A stretch of DNA of 54,242 nt from positions 1 to 54,242 of the forward strand of contig URCD01000006.1 in the NCBI GenBank assembly GCA_900546215.1. Direction: 5' to 3'. The notes under the pieces are model-generated. The model made no database searches. It was not told where the DNA came from and was given only the letters and a program-made list of their open reading frames with translations. Source of the stretch: an uncultured Eubacteriales bacterium. Lineage in GTDB: Bacteria > Bacillota > Clostridia > Lachnospirales > Anaerotignaceae. Below, one piece after another: positions 9,024-17,356 of this stretch (positions are counted from its first letter, which is position 1; each line of letters starts with the position of its first letter). Both the position numbers and the translations under genes were made by a program.

Positions 9024-10328
9024 TTATAAAGGAAGTCCCGGCGCTACTGTAAAGAGTAATATTGCAATAGCGGTTCCAAGAATAGGTATTAATACTGTTG
9101 TAACAAAAACAGGGAAATATCCTTCCTTATGCGTAAGGTGGCATATATTTAAAAGTGTTACAACATATCCGTTCCAAGGGAGTGAATCCAGCGCTCCAGA
9201 TGCGATTGAAGCAACACGATGTGCAGCCTGGGGAATAACTCCTCTTGCAAGATAAATCGGAGCGATTGCGGGCATAACGATACCAAGCCCACCTGAAGCA
9301 GAGCCTGTGATACCAGCTATAACCGTTACTGAAATAGCAACGCCTATAAGAGCAGGTCCAGGGATATTTACTATGTTTTCAGTAAGCCATGTGAATGCGG
9401 GAACTGATTTTACTACTGTTCCGAATCCAACGATAATGGCTGTGTTCATAATTGCTCCAATACATGACTGAAGACCGTCTGTAAAGTATGTAGAAGTCTT
9501 TTTAACATCTAAAAATTTAATGAACATTACATAGGAGAGAATAACTCCAATGAAAATAGAAATCTCAACCGGTAATTTAATAAGGTTGAGGCAAACAACG
9601 CTGACAATCAGAGGTATAAGTGCAAGTCCGCCGTGAGGAGTTTTCGCATCGGCCGCAACTCCTACTTCACCCTCAAGAGCAACATAATGCTCACCGTTAG
9701 CCTTTGCTTTCTTTATTGCTGTCTGAAGGTATAACATACCAAGAATAAACATTATTACCATTACTATTACACCAACGCCCCAGCCTGCTGATGCAGCTGT
9801 TCCAAGCGATGTTGTGGGAATAATATTCTGTACCTGAGGGGTTCCGGGGCCTGTCATAGCGAAGGTAACAGTACCAAATGCCATAACACCCGCAAGATAA
9901 CGCCTCGGAATGTCTGCTTCTTTGAAAAGTGTAACTGCGAAAGGAATAACCGCGAAGCCTACAACGAAGCATGATATACCGCCGTAAACAAGTGCAGCAC
10001 ACGCGAGTACTATTGCAAGCACCGCATATTTTGCTCCAAGTTTATCAACAAACAGCTTCGCGATTCCCAACGCAGCTCCACTTTTATCCATTATCTGACC
10101 AAATAGAGCTCCGGCCAAAAACAGGAAGAAATAGCTCTTGATGTATGAAACCATACCTTCCATATATACTCCGACAAGAGTATCGTAAACATTAAGTCCG
10201 CCTGTAAGCGCTACAACTACGACACTGACCATAGCTACAATAAAAATATGGACGTTTTTCATAATTAGCACCATAAGCAAAATGATTGCCAGGATACAGC
10301 CTATAAGGCTAATTGTCGATGGACTCAT
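9024..10328 (-). CDS. GntP-family permease (organic acid, possibly 3-hydroxybutyrate)
   Basis: A 434-residue inner-membrane protein with about 12 hydrophobic segments throughout. Features of the GntP family include the FLAGALFGQIMDKSGAALGI segment near the N-terminus, a MTGPGTPQVQN loop and SASGGLGIVMPAIAPIYL near the C-terminus. GntP proteins take up gluconate or related hydroxy acids with protons; one branch is annotated as D-beta-hydroxybutyrate permease. As first gene of the acyl-CoA operon it probably brings in the acid that the CoA-transferase activates. AAGGGGG lies before the ATG. Substrate is inference only. Confidence 0.85.
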   Translation of the reverse strand: MSPSTISLIGCILAIILLMVLIMKNVHIFIVAMVSVVVVALTGGLNVYDTLVGVYMEGMVSYIKSYFFLFLAGALFGQIMDKSGAALGIAKLFVDKLGAKYAVLAIVLACAALVYGGISCFVVGFAVIPFAVTLFKEADIPRRYLAGVMAFGTVTFAMTGPGTPQVQNIIPTTSLGTAASAGWGVGVIVMVIMFILGMLYLQTAIKKAKANGEHYVALEGEVGVAADAKTPHGGLALIPLIVSVVCLNLIKLPVEISIFIGVILSYVMFIKFLDVKKTSTYFTDGLQSCIGAIMNTAIIVGFGTVVKSVPAFTWLTENIVNIPGPALIGVAISVTVIAGITGSASGGLGIVMPAIAPIYLARGVIPQAAHRVASIASGALDSLPWNGYVVTLLNICHLTHKEGYFPVFVTTVLIPILGTAIAILLFTVAPGLPL

Positions 10329-10348
10329 AAATAATTCCCCCTTTTAAG

Positions 10349-10408
10349 TTATAATAAAAATAAATTCCGCCGTTCCTTTTGAACCTTCTTTAACAAGAGG
10401 CTATCCAT
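10349..10408 (-). CDS. Possible 19-codon leader peptide upstream of the GntP permease
   Basis: ATG at 10408 is preceded by a perfect ACAGGAGG six bases upstream. The frame runs 19 codons (begins MDSLLLKKVQ, basic centre, ends NLFLL) to a TAA at 10349, 20 bases before the permease start. It has no recognisable family. The quality of the ribosome binding site is the only evidence that it is translated. It could be a regulatory upstream ORF or a small amphipathic protein. Confidence 0.45.
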   Translation of the reverse strand: MDSLLLKKVQKERRNLFLL

Positions 10409-10502
10409 CCTATTCCTCCTGTCTGGAAAACGGTTTGCATTGCTCTAAATAATCTTGCTCTCTCCTTTCATTAATTATTTAACTATCTATAAAGCAATAA
10501 AC

Positions 10503-10520
10503 GTTCCAATTTTATGCCAA
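10503..10520 (-). promoter_or_regulatory. Weak sigma54-like -24/-12 candidate upstream of the acyl-CoA operon
   Basis: On the minus strand TTGGCATAAAATTGGAAC has a good -24 half (TGGCAT) but a poor -12 half (TGGAA where TTGCA is expected), at the right distance. It would give a leader of about 170 bases. It is listed because the operon encodes its own sigma54 activator. The -12 mismatch makes it uncertain. An extended -10 (TGTGTATAAT, with the hexamer at 10615-10620 on the minus strand) is an alternative sigmaA start. Confidence 0.3.
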
Positions 10521-10776
10521 GGGGGTTTTTAATCATTTTAGCTAATAATATCAATATAATCAGTTTAATAAATAGATATTTTAACAAAAAATCATTCTAA
10601 ACCAATGTACAATTATTATACACACCGAAAAAGTTACATAAATTCAATCTTAAACCAAACGCAAAAATAGTATTGTTTTTATAAAAGCACAATTTATTTT
10701 CTTTAAAAAAACTTGTCAGAATAAAGTTTTTTTCTAAAATAAGTTAAATATTTATTTTTCCGACCTCATAAAAACA

Positions 10777-10809
10777 AAATAACATGTACGAAAATCGTAC
10801 ATGTTATTT
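10777..10809. repeat. Perfect 15-bp inverted repeat (operator or AT-rich terminator)
   Basis: The arms aaataacatgtacga and tcgtacatgttattt are separated by aaa. The element lies between the terminator of the YkvI-like gene and the GntP promoter region, in an otherwise AT-rich, gene-free 664-base gap (10329-10992). On the minus strand it is followed by a T-rich run (TTTTGTTTTT), so it could be a second terminator. It could equally be an activator or repressor site upstream of the acyl-CoA operon. Apart from the short ORF, the promoter candidates and the hairpins listed, I see nothing else in the gap. Confidence 0.5.
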
Positions 10810-10890
10810 AAAAATACACTCTAAAACTATAGTTAAAAATTGTTATGTTAATATTATAATAATGTCAATCAACAGTATCTATAAACAAAT

Positions 10891-10921
10891 AAAAAAACCC
10901 GGTTCAATTAATGAACCGGGT
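10891..10921 (-). terminator. Intrinsic terminator of the YkvI-like transporter gene
   Basis: The stem acccggttca/tgaaccgggt (10897-10906 and 10912-10921) has a 5-base loop and seven A residues (10891-10897) on the plus strand, giving a U-run on the minus-strand RNA. It is 72 bases beyond the stop codon of the transporter gene. Confidence 0.88.
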
Positions 10922-10922
10922 A

Positions 10923-10953
10923 TGTAGAAACTGCCTGATTTCTACATTTTTTT
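10923..10953 (+). terminator. Plus-strand terminator-like hairpin
   Basis: tgtagaaa (10923-10930) pairs with tttctaca (10939-10946), followed by TTTTTTTC on the plus strand. No plus-strand gene ends here. It abuts the minus-strand terminator and may block antisense transcription into the transporter gene. Confidence 0.5.
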
Positions 10954-10992
10954 CACGAGTGTCGGAGTGATTTAAACCGCATATTTATTTTT

Positions 10993-12126
10993 TTAGTTTA
11001 CGCTTTCAGGATGAGCAGCGATATACTCTTTATTTTTCTTATGTCCTATTGTAAGCATAGGAACTGTGATAACGATAAGTCCTAAGTAACCGCAGTATCC
11101 GTATGCATATTTAATGATATTTGTAAGACCTACCATTGATACGCACATACATACTATAATAACTATAATAGCTACTATAACACGCCGTGCCATCAAATTT
11201 GTAACCGAATTAACAAGAATTTTATTTTCAAACTTCTGAACCATTGTAAATATAGTTGTTACGCACGTAGAAATAAACGCAAAGAACAGTGATACCTGAT
11301 AGCATACTGAAAGAACGCCGATTCCAAGTGTATTACATACAAACAGGTTAGGAAGTGTAGTAGCTTCAGCGGCAATAACCTCACTGTGCCAGCCAAGAAG
11401 CATTATACATGATACAGTAAGCGCAAGGCCGTTCATTAACCAGCCAAGAAGTGAAGCCCTCTTAACGCCTTTTGCATTAAGTATTGATGAAGCTGCGATC
11501 ATTGAAGGTACTGCTACACACTGGAAGCCTGAATATACAAGCGTCTTCCAAATTGCCATTCCTGCCTGTGTATCAGCTGTGGCAAGTGCAACGCTAATTT
11601 GTGAGCTATGGTTTGCAATAGCGATAAAATACATAGAAAATGAGGCTATAAGAATTACGATTGACATTATAGCCGATGCTTTAATAATAAGTCCAACTCC
11701 AAATATTACTAAGAATATAAGTAAAATGCCGATTATACAAACTGCAATTCCATACGGTATTCCGTAATTTGTTAGCAGCGACGCAGCACCGGCGATAGCC
11801 GAGCCTACAGCCGCAAGTATGATAACGAAGTTGAAGATTTCCATTGTAATTTCAAGCTTTGTATACGGAGCCCAAAGCTCAGTGAAAACTTCCTTATATG
11901 TATACATATTTCTTGTCGTAGCCATTGTCATAGCTTCCTTAAGTACCAATGCAAGGATACCCATTGCAATCATGGGAAGGAAAGAAGCCATCCAGCCGTA
12001 CTGAACGTAGTACTGAATTGCCTGGTTTCCTGTAGCGAAGCCGCCGCCTACATGAGTACCGAACCAAACCGACGCAACGCTGAAAGCTGTTGCCCAACCG
12101 GCGCTTTTAGCAGTTGAATTTGACAT
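10993..12126 (-). CDS. YkvI-like integral membrane transporter (APC superfamily)
   Basis: A 377-residue membrane protein with about 10-11 predicted helices. The N-terminus SVWFGTHVGGGFATGNQ resembles the broken first helix of LeuT-fold transporters, where a GGGFATG-type break binds substrate and Na+. I match it to the YkvI/branched-chain-like family common in clostridia. Substrate is unknown. The start has AGGGGAT nine bases upstream. It is a single-gene unit with its own promoter (12378-12406), a 245-base leader and terminator (10891-10921). It may cooperate with the acyl-CoA cluster downstream, but nothing in the sequence proves it. Confidence 0.75.
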   Translation of the reverse strand: MSNSTAKSAGWATAFSVASVWFGTHVGGGFATGNQAIQYYVQYGWMASFLPMIAMGILALVLKEAMTMATTRNMYTYKEVFTELWAPYTKLEITMEIFNFVIILAAVGSAIAGAASLLTNYGIPYGIAVCIIGILLIFLVIFGVGLIIKASAIMSIVILIASFSMYFIAIANHSSQISVALATADTQAGMAIWKTLVYSGFQCVAVPSMIAASSILNAKGVKRASLLGWLMNGLALTVSCIMLLGWHSEVIAAEATTLPNLFVCNTLGIGVLSVCYQVSLFFAFISTCVTTIFTMVQKFENKILVNSVTNLMARRVIVAIIVIIVCMCVSMVGLTNIIKYAYGYCGYLGLIVITVPMLTIGHKKNKEYIAAHPESVN

Positions 12127-12371
12127 AAAACAACATCCCCTTTTCTTGACTGTTTAGTCACAAATATAAATTTTATAATACCATTAGCCTCTCCAAACTA
12201 ATCGTATGCGGTTTAAAATCCCCTCCTCGCTGTCAAACGGCCTACTACTAGAAACAAAGCATACATCATACATCAAATGCCGCTGATTTCGTAAATTGTG
12301 CCGTATTCACAAACATTATTATCACTTAATGGAATAAAAATAAATAATTGCTGTTTGACAAAAATGTTTAT
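12127..12371 (-). other. Long 5' leader of the YkvI-like gene (possible cis-regulatory RNA)
   Basis: The distance from the inferred transcription start (~12371) to the ATG is about 245 bases, long for this genome. It contains small hairpins, such as attag...ctaat around 12185-12210 and tgact...agtca around 12149-12162, but no riboswitch consensus that I recognise and no ORF with a ribosome binding site. Confidence 0.35.
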
Positions 12372-12377
12372 GTTGAA

Positions 12378-12406
12378 AATATACCATTACAGCGAAATAA
12401 TGTCAA
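12378..12406 (-). promoter_or_regulatory. SigmaA promoter of the YkvI-like gene
   Basis: On the minus strand TTGACA (12401-12406), a 17-base spacer and TATATT (12378-12383): five of six -10 bases and a perfect -35. The rest of the 500-base gap (12127-12626) is AT-rich and shows nothing else I can support. Confidence 0.85.
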
Positions 12407-12626
12407 GCTCTATGCGTAAATATATCCAATATGCATTGTAATTACATAAGAACCAAGCTAAATACTGCATAAATACAATGCATTTTCAAGCACCAATAAT
12501 ATACGTATATTACAGTATTTTTTTCGTTTCGGGCTCATGTCTTCTCCGATTTTAGTAAAAAACATATGTCTTTATCAGACAACACTCCTGTATGCCGTCT
12601 GACAACTTTATTATATGGTCATCCAT

Positions 12627-13277
12627 TTAAAGCTCAATAAATTCACCGTTTACCCGCGCCCCATACTTTTCCTGTATTGTTGTCACATCTGATTTTCCCA
12701 TAGTGATGTCGCTGACCATGCTATTAAAAATATTTTCATTTTCCCTGTCCAGCAGGACTATAAATTCAACTTTGTCCGTATAAATGGTATCCTTTAAAAT
12801 ATAATTGCCCTTTGTTATCTCATATTGAATTTTGCCCGCCGTTGTATAGTCTGTGTTGACAGAGCATTCCCTGTAATATTTGACCCTGGCTATTCCGGCA
12901 GCCTCTATTCCGAGTTTCGCACTTCTGCCGTATGCCCTAACAAGTCCGCCAGTACCAAGAAGCGTACCTCCAAAATATCTGGTTACAACCACCGCTGTAT
13001 TTTTAATATCCTCACCGCTCAGGACATCAAGCACAGGTTTTCCCGCCGTTCCCTGCGGCTCTCCATCATCGCTTGAGCGCTGAATTTCATTCCTCTCCCC
13101 TATTTGATAAGCAAATACATTATGACTGGCGTCCCAGTATTTTTTCCTCATTTCTGAAATAAAAGCCTTAGCCTCATCTTCGGTTTTCACCGGACATACC
13201 GTTGCTATAAATCTGGATTTTTTTTCAACCATTTCCGCCTCAGCACGGTTCAGTATAGTTACATATTCGTCAAGCAT
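12627..13277 (-). CDS. YigZ/IMPACT family protein (UPF0029)
   Basis: 216 residues from ATG 13277, which has AAGGGGTG five bases upstream. An ORF extension to 13343 crosses a terminator hairpin and is not used. The N-terminal Impact domain shows KKSRFIATVCPV, the DASHNVFAYQIG segment and the SSDDGEPQGTAGKPVLDVL signature, then VVVTRYFGGTLLGTGGLVRAY. A C-terminal ferredoxin-like UPF0029 domain follows. The exact function is unknown. Its relative IMPACT in eukaryotes acts on the GCN pathway. It is the last gene after the Lon-like protease gene, separated by a terminator, so it is probably expressed partly by read-through. Confidence 0.9.
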   Translation of the reverse strand: MLDEYVTILNRAEAEMVEKKSRFIATVCPVKTEDEAKAFISEMRKKYWDASHNVFAYQIGERNEIQRSSDDGEPQGTAGKPVLDVLSGEDIKNTAVVVTRYFGGTLLGTGGLVRAYGRSAKLGIEAAGIARVKYYRECSVNTDYTTAGKIQYEITKGNYILKDTIYTDKVEFIVLLDRENENIFNSMVSDITMGKSDVTTIQEKYGARVNGEFIEL

Positions 13278-13292
13278 ATTTTCACCCCTTCT

Positions 13293-13320
13293 AAAAAGGC
13301 CGGTTTCATAGAAACCGGCC
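13293..13320 (-). terminator. Intrinsic terminator after the Lon-like protease gene
   Basis: A 10-bp perfect stem ggccggtttc/gaaaccggcc (13298-13307, 13311-13320) with a 3-base loop, followed on the minus strand by TTTTT. It lies 6 bases beyond the stop at 13327 and just upstream of the YigZ gene. Confidence 0.9.
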
Positions 13321-13326
13321 CCAGTA

Positions 13327-15717
13327 TTACTCGTTATTTTCATTAAATTCTTTCAGCTTAGCCATTACTTTGCCATGTACGGAATCAGGAGGATATTGGC
13401 CCTTTTCATCCTTTTTTCCTGCCTCTGTTCCAAGAAGCAGCTCAATTCCTTCATCTATAGATGATATAGGGTATATGTGGAACATTCCGTCCTTCACGGC
13501 CTGTATCACATCATCCTTAAGCACAAGATCCTTTACGTTTGACATAGGTATTACAACCCCCTGGCGACCCGTAAGCCCCCTTCTCAGGCAAAGGTCAAAA
13601 TAACCTTCAATTTTGTAGGTAACTCCTCCTATGGCCTGTATCTCACCGCACTGGTTTACAGAACCTGTAACAGCCAGCGACTGATTAACAGGGATTTCAG
13701 AAAGGCTTGACAGTATACAGTACAGCTCTGTACTGGAGGCACTGTCGCCGTCTATTCCGTTATAATTTTGCTCAAAGGCTATTCTGCAGCTTAAGGACAG
13801 CGGCATATCCTGTGCATACATGCTTCCAAGATAACCGGTTATTATCTGAACCCCTTTATTATGGGTAGGGCCGCTCATTTCTGCCTCTTTTTCAATATTT
13901 ACGATACCCGATTTTCCCATATATGTGGTGGCTGTAATTCTTGTGGGACTTCCAAAAACATAATCCCCCATGTCCAAAACAGCCAGACCATTAATTTTTC
14001 CAACGCAGTATCCGTCGGTAGCTATCATAACCGTATTATCATCAAGAAGCTCATTCATTTTTTCCTGATACATGGCAAGGCGGTATTCTCTTTCAGCATC
14101 TGCCTTTTTAACATATTCAGAAGTTATAATGTCGGCACCGTCAAGCATCGCCCACGTGGCCGACTCGGCAAGTATTTCTGTAATTAAATTAAACCTTGTG
14201 GACAATTTTTTCTGACTTTCCACAATTCTAGAGGCATATTCAATAACAGCGGCAACTGCTGTGCTGTCAAAGGGAGCCGTTCTCTCGTTCTTGCTAAACT
14301 TACTTATGAATCCGGCAATTTTATATATATTATCATTGCTGCGTTCCATTTCATAGTCAAAGTCAGCACGTATTTTAAACAGCTTAGAGAAGTCCTCATC
14401 ATATCCGCGAAGCAGCTCATAGTAATAAGAGCTGCCTATAAGAATCACCTTAACATCTGCCGGAATAGGCTCCGGCTTAAGTGAGCTTACAGTTATCGCA
14501 CCGATTTGGTCTCTCAGGTTTTCTATTGTTATTTCCCTTGTTTTTACAATTCGTCTAAGTGCTTCCCAAGCCTGAACATTGCTTAAGAGGTCCTGTACCT
14601 GAATTATAAGATATCCGCCATTGGCTTTATGCATTAGTCCGGCTTTGATTTTCATAAAATCTGTTGTTAAATTACCGTATTCGTTGTCATATTCCACCTC
14701 GCCGACAAGGTTATAATATGTCGGATTATAATCCACAACAACCGGAGCTCCCTCAGTTTTAGAATTATCAACAATTAAGTTTACCCTGTATTTAAGAGTG
14801 ACATCCTCATTTTTAACACCGCCAAGCTTAGGTATAAGCGCGGCAATAGGGTCATCCTCATCTGTTTCAGGCTCAGTAAACTGGTCAATATTTTCCAAAA
14901 CATCTTCCTGAACCGCTTCAAGGTATTTAATAACCCTTTCACTGTTCTGATATTTTTCCTGAAGAGAACTGACATAATGTCCTATAGCAAACATTCCAAC
15001 CTTGTAGTCAAGGTCATCCATTTTCTGCTTATATTCTTTGTCTACTCCCTTAATATCGCGCATTATTGCGTTGACGTCGTCCTGAATAAGTTCAAGTCTC
15101 TCGTTTATATCATTTTTTTGATTCTCGGCAAGATTATCATAGTTGTCTTCATCAATAAGCTCACCGTCAATTACAGGCTGAAAAATAATTCCCGAATTAG
15201 ATGTTTTGAGAGAAAATCCCTTGTCAGCGGCAACGCTGTCAAGCCTTTTAATAAGTTCATCCCTTTTATCATCATATGTACGCGAAAGGTCAGTCTTTTG
15301 TTTGTCATAATCCTCCGATGAAAAAGCCTTGGAAAGTTCAGTATTAAAAAAAGACACAAGTTCGTTCATGTCATCTCTGAACTGCCTGCCCACGCCCGGC
15401 TCAAACCTAAGTGAAAGAGGACATCTGGGGTCATCAAAGTTATAAACATAGCACCAGTCATACGGAACCCTCTCGTTCTTAGCCTTTTTTTCAGCGCTAA
15501 GCTTCGCATATGTTGTTTTGCCTGAGCCAGAAGGGCCCGAAACATATATATTGTAGCCCTTCATTTTTACGTTAAGACCAAATTCAAATGCCTTTACCGC
15601 TCTCTCCTGCCCAATAATACCCTCAAAGCATTCCACATCGTCGGTAGTTTTAAAACCGAGTTTTTCCGGCTCGCATATGTTCTTTAATTCCTTATAGCCT
15701 AATTCTTTCTTTTCCAT
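13327..15717 (-). CDS. Lon-like ATP-dependent protease (LonB/LonC type)
   Basis: A 796-residue AAA+ protease lacking the LAN substrate domain of classical Lon. Walker A is GPSGSGKT (61-68), preceded by an N-terminal IIGQERAVKAFEFG segment. A long helical insertion occupies roughly 140-290. The C-terminal protease domain has the Ser-Lys dyad: Ser659 in DGDSASS and Lys702 in GGVTYKIEGYF, 43 residues apart exactly as in classical Lon. It acts in the cytoplasm on unidentified proteins. AGGAGGTG precedes the ATG, 15 bases after rimI. It belongs to the tsaE-tsaB-rimI operon and ends at a strong terminator. Confidence 0.9.
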   Translation of the reverse strand: MEKKELGYKELKNICEPEKLGFKTTDDVECFEGIIGQERAVKAFEFGLNVKMKGYNIYVSGPSGSGKTTYAKLSAEKKAKNERVPYDWCYVYNFDDPRCPLSLRFEPGVGRQFRDDMNELVSFFNTELSKAFSSEDYDKQKTDLSRTYDDKRDELIKRLDSVAADKGFSLKTSNSGIIFQPVIDGELIDEDNYDNLAENQKNDINERLELIQDDVNAIMRDIKGVDKEYKQKMDDLDYKVGMFAIGHYVSSLQEKYQNSERVIKYLEAVQEDVLENIDQFTEPETDEDDPIAALIPKLGGVKNEDVTLKYRVNLIVDNSKTEGAPVVVDYNPTYYNLVGEVEYDNEYGNLTTDFMKIKAGLMHKANGGYLIIQVQDLLSNVQAWEALRRIVKTREITIENLRDQIGAITVSSLKPEPIPADVKVILIGSSYYYELLRGYDEDFSKLFKIRADFDYEMERSNDNIYKIAGFISKFSKNERTAPFDSTAVAAVIEYASRIVESQKKLSTRFNLITEILAESATWAMLDGADIITSEYVKKADAEREYRLAMYQEKMNELLDDNTVMIATDGYCVGKINGLAVLDMGDYVFGSPTRITATTYMGKSGIVNIEKEAEMSGPTHNKGVQIITGYLGSMYAQDMPLSLSCRIAFEQNYNGIDGDSASSTELYCILSSLSEIPVNQSLAVTGSVNQCGEIQAIGGVTYKIEGYFDLCLRRGLTGRQGVVIPMSNVKDLVLKDDVIQAVKDGMFHIYPISSIDEGIELLLGTEAGKKDEKGQYPPDSVHGKVMAKLKEFNENNE

Positions 15718-15732
15718 CGGGCACCTCCGTTT

Positions 15733-16206
15733 TTACAGCGTTTGGCTGTAGTTTTCATAGTTAGGGAAGTATTTCCACATAATAACCGCATCTTCGTTCG
15801 TATCTGTATAATACTTTTTCCTAAAGCCCTCCGGCTTATATCCATGCTTAGTATAAAGCTTTTGCGCTCCGTAATTTGATATACGCACCTCCAGGGTTAT
15901 GCCTATCATTTCAAGCTCTAAAGCCTTTTTCTCAAGAGCCTCCATAAGCATATCTCCTATGCCTTCTCTTCTGTACTGCTCAAGCACAGCTACGTTTGTT
16001 ATATGCCCTTCGTTGACGACATGCCACATTCCTGCATATCCGACGGCATTATTTTTTTCATCAACAGCTACGAAGTACACAGCCATCCTGTTTTCTTTTA
16101 TTTCCTTCTCAAAGTCATTTCTTGTCCACGGAACGTGAAAGCAGTTTTCATCAATAGCCGCGACATCATCAATATAATCCTCTGTCATAGGAACAACTTT
16201 AATCAT
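15733..16206 (-). CDS. rimI: Ribosomal-protein-alanine N-acetyltransferase
   Basis: A 157-residue GNAT enzyme. The acetyl-CoA-binding motif is YRREGIGDMLMEAL, followed by the YTKHGYKPEGFRKKYY segment typical of RimI. RimI acetylates the N-terminal alanine of ribosomal protein S18. Its start overlaps the end of tsaB by 8 bases, so the two are coupled. The tsaE-tsaB-rimI order is a common bacterial arrangement. Confidence 0.93.
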   Translation of the reverse strand: MIKVVPMTEDYIDDVAAIDENCFHVPWTRNDFEKEIKENRMAVYFVAVDEKNNAVGYAGMWHVVNEGHITNVAVLEQYRREGIGDMLMEALEKKALELEMIGITLEVRISNYGAQKLYTKHGYKPEGFRKKYYTDTNEDAVIMWKYFPNYENYSQTL

Positions 16207-16912
16207 TTTTCTCTGCTCCCTGCATTTTTTCTTCCAGTTCCCTTTCCGCCTGTGATTTTCTCAGGTATACAGGAACAAAATCTCCGCCGTCGACATATTT
16301 TCCTTCTAACGCCAGCTCCGCCGCAAGCGACGCCACACTGGCGGCCCTTTGCATATTGCATGAAGCCGGAGCAACGGTAAAGCTTTCGTTTGCAGTAAGT
16401 TTATCCCTATGAACAAAAATACCGTCGCCTACAAAAATAACGGGCATTTCAAAACTTGCCGCTTCAGCCAAAACTTCATCTATCATAGCTATCCTGTCCT
16501 GGCTTACACATTCAAGTCTGCCTCTGTTCCATTTATAGAACGCTGTATATACCTGATTTCGTCTTGCATCAACTATAGGGCAGATTAAAGCGCTGGTCAT
16601 ATAAACATTGTATGCCAGCCCAGCCAAAGCGGAAACAGGTACAATAGGCTTTTTAATGCCCATTGCTAAGCCCTTGGCAGTGGCCGCCCCTATTCTCAGC
16701 CCTGTAAACGAGCCTGGGCCTGCAGAGCAGGCGATAAAATCTATTGTCGCAAGGTTCAGATCAAGATACTCTTTTATTTCATTAATAAGCGGCATTATTG
16801 TCTGGGAATGAGTCATTTTATGATTGAGAGTAAACTCCGCCCTCAAAATATCATCTTCAATTAGGGCGGCACTCGCCACAGCCCCAGAGGCCTCAACAGC
16901 TAATATTTTCAT
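16199..16912 (-). CDS. tsaB: tRNA t6A37 biosynthesis protein TsaB
   Basis: A 237-residue ASKHA-fold protein of the TsaBDE complex, which makes threonylcarbamoyl-adenosine at position 37 of ANN-reading tRNAs. The motif SAGPGSFTGLRIG (about 63-75) is diagnostic, as is the N-terminal ILAVEASG. GGAGGC precedes the ATG inside tsaE (20-base overlap). TsaD and TsaC are not in this window. Confidence 0.94.
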   Translation of the reverse strand: MKILAVEASGAVASAALIEDDILRAEFTLNHKMTHSQTIMPLINEIKEYLDLNLATIDFIACSAGPGSFTGLRIGAATAKGLAMGIKKPIVPVSALAGLAYNVYMTSALICPIVDARRNQVYTAFYKWNRGRLECVSQDRIAMIDEVLAEAASFEMPVIFVGDGIFVHRDKLTANESFTVAPASCNMQRAASVASLAAELALEGKYVDGGDFVPVYLRKSQAERELEEKMQGAEKND

Positions 16913-17336
16913 CCTGCGCCTCCTTAATTGTTATCATCCTGTAATCAATACCCTTGTCCAAATTTTTCTCAATATTAATCCAGCGTGCATCCTTCGGAAT
17001 AATATCGGAAATAAGCTCCGCCCACTCAATAAGGCATACCCCGTTTCCGAAAAAATACTCGTCGCAGCCTATATAGTCCATTTCTTCCGGGTCAGCTACC
17101 CTGTACACATCAAAATGGTACAGGGGCAGCCTTCCATAATACTCGTTAATAAGCGTAAACGTAGGGCTTGTTATATGCTCGTCTATACCTAGGCCTCTCG
17201 CGAACCCTTTTGTAAAAACTGTTTTGCCCACGCCTAGATCTCCTGAAAGACAGTATATTTCGCCCGGTTGGGCTGATTTTCCTATTTCATATCCAAATGC
17301 CTCAGTCTCATCCTGAGAAAATGTTTCTTTTATCAT
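16893..17336 (-). CDS. tsaE: tRNA t6A37 biosynthesis ATPase TsaE
   Basis: 147 residues from ATG 17336, which has AAAGGTG seven bases upstream. A GTG at 17345 lies inside that Shine-Dalgarno sequence and is rejected. P-loop GDLGVGKT (about 32-39), then the TSPTFTLINEY and YHFDVYR motifs of TsaE, and an IEWAE segment. TsaE energises the TsaB-TsaD complex. It follows the membrane protein gene by 20 bases and overlaps tsaB. Confidence 0.94.
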   Translation of the reverse strand: MIKETFSQDETEAFGYEIGKSAQPGEIYCLSGDLGVGKTVFTKGFARGLGIDEHITSPTFTLINEYYGRLPLYHFDVYRVADPEEMDYIGCDEYFFGNGVCLIEWAELISDIIPKDARWINIEKNLDKGIDYRMITIKEAQDENISC

Positions 17337-17356
17337 ATCTATCACCTTTATAAGGT

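Noticed and set aside
682..10328. Complete butyrate synthesis operon (thl-crt-bcd-etf-hbd)
   Set aside because: No thiolase or hydroxybutyryl-CoA dehydrogenase gene is present, and a permease, CoA-transferase and MaoC hydratase are. The set is better read as acid uptake and reduction.
12355..12383. Plus-strand TTGACA with AATATA 17 bases on
   Set aside because: No plus-strand gene or structured RNA lies downstream; it overlaps the minus-strand promoter by chance in AT-rich DNA.
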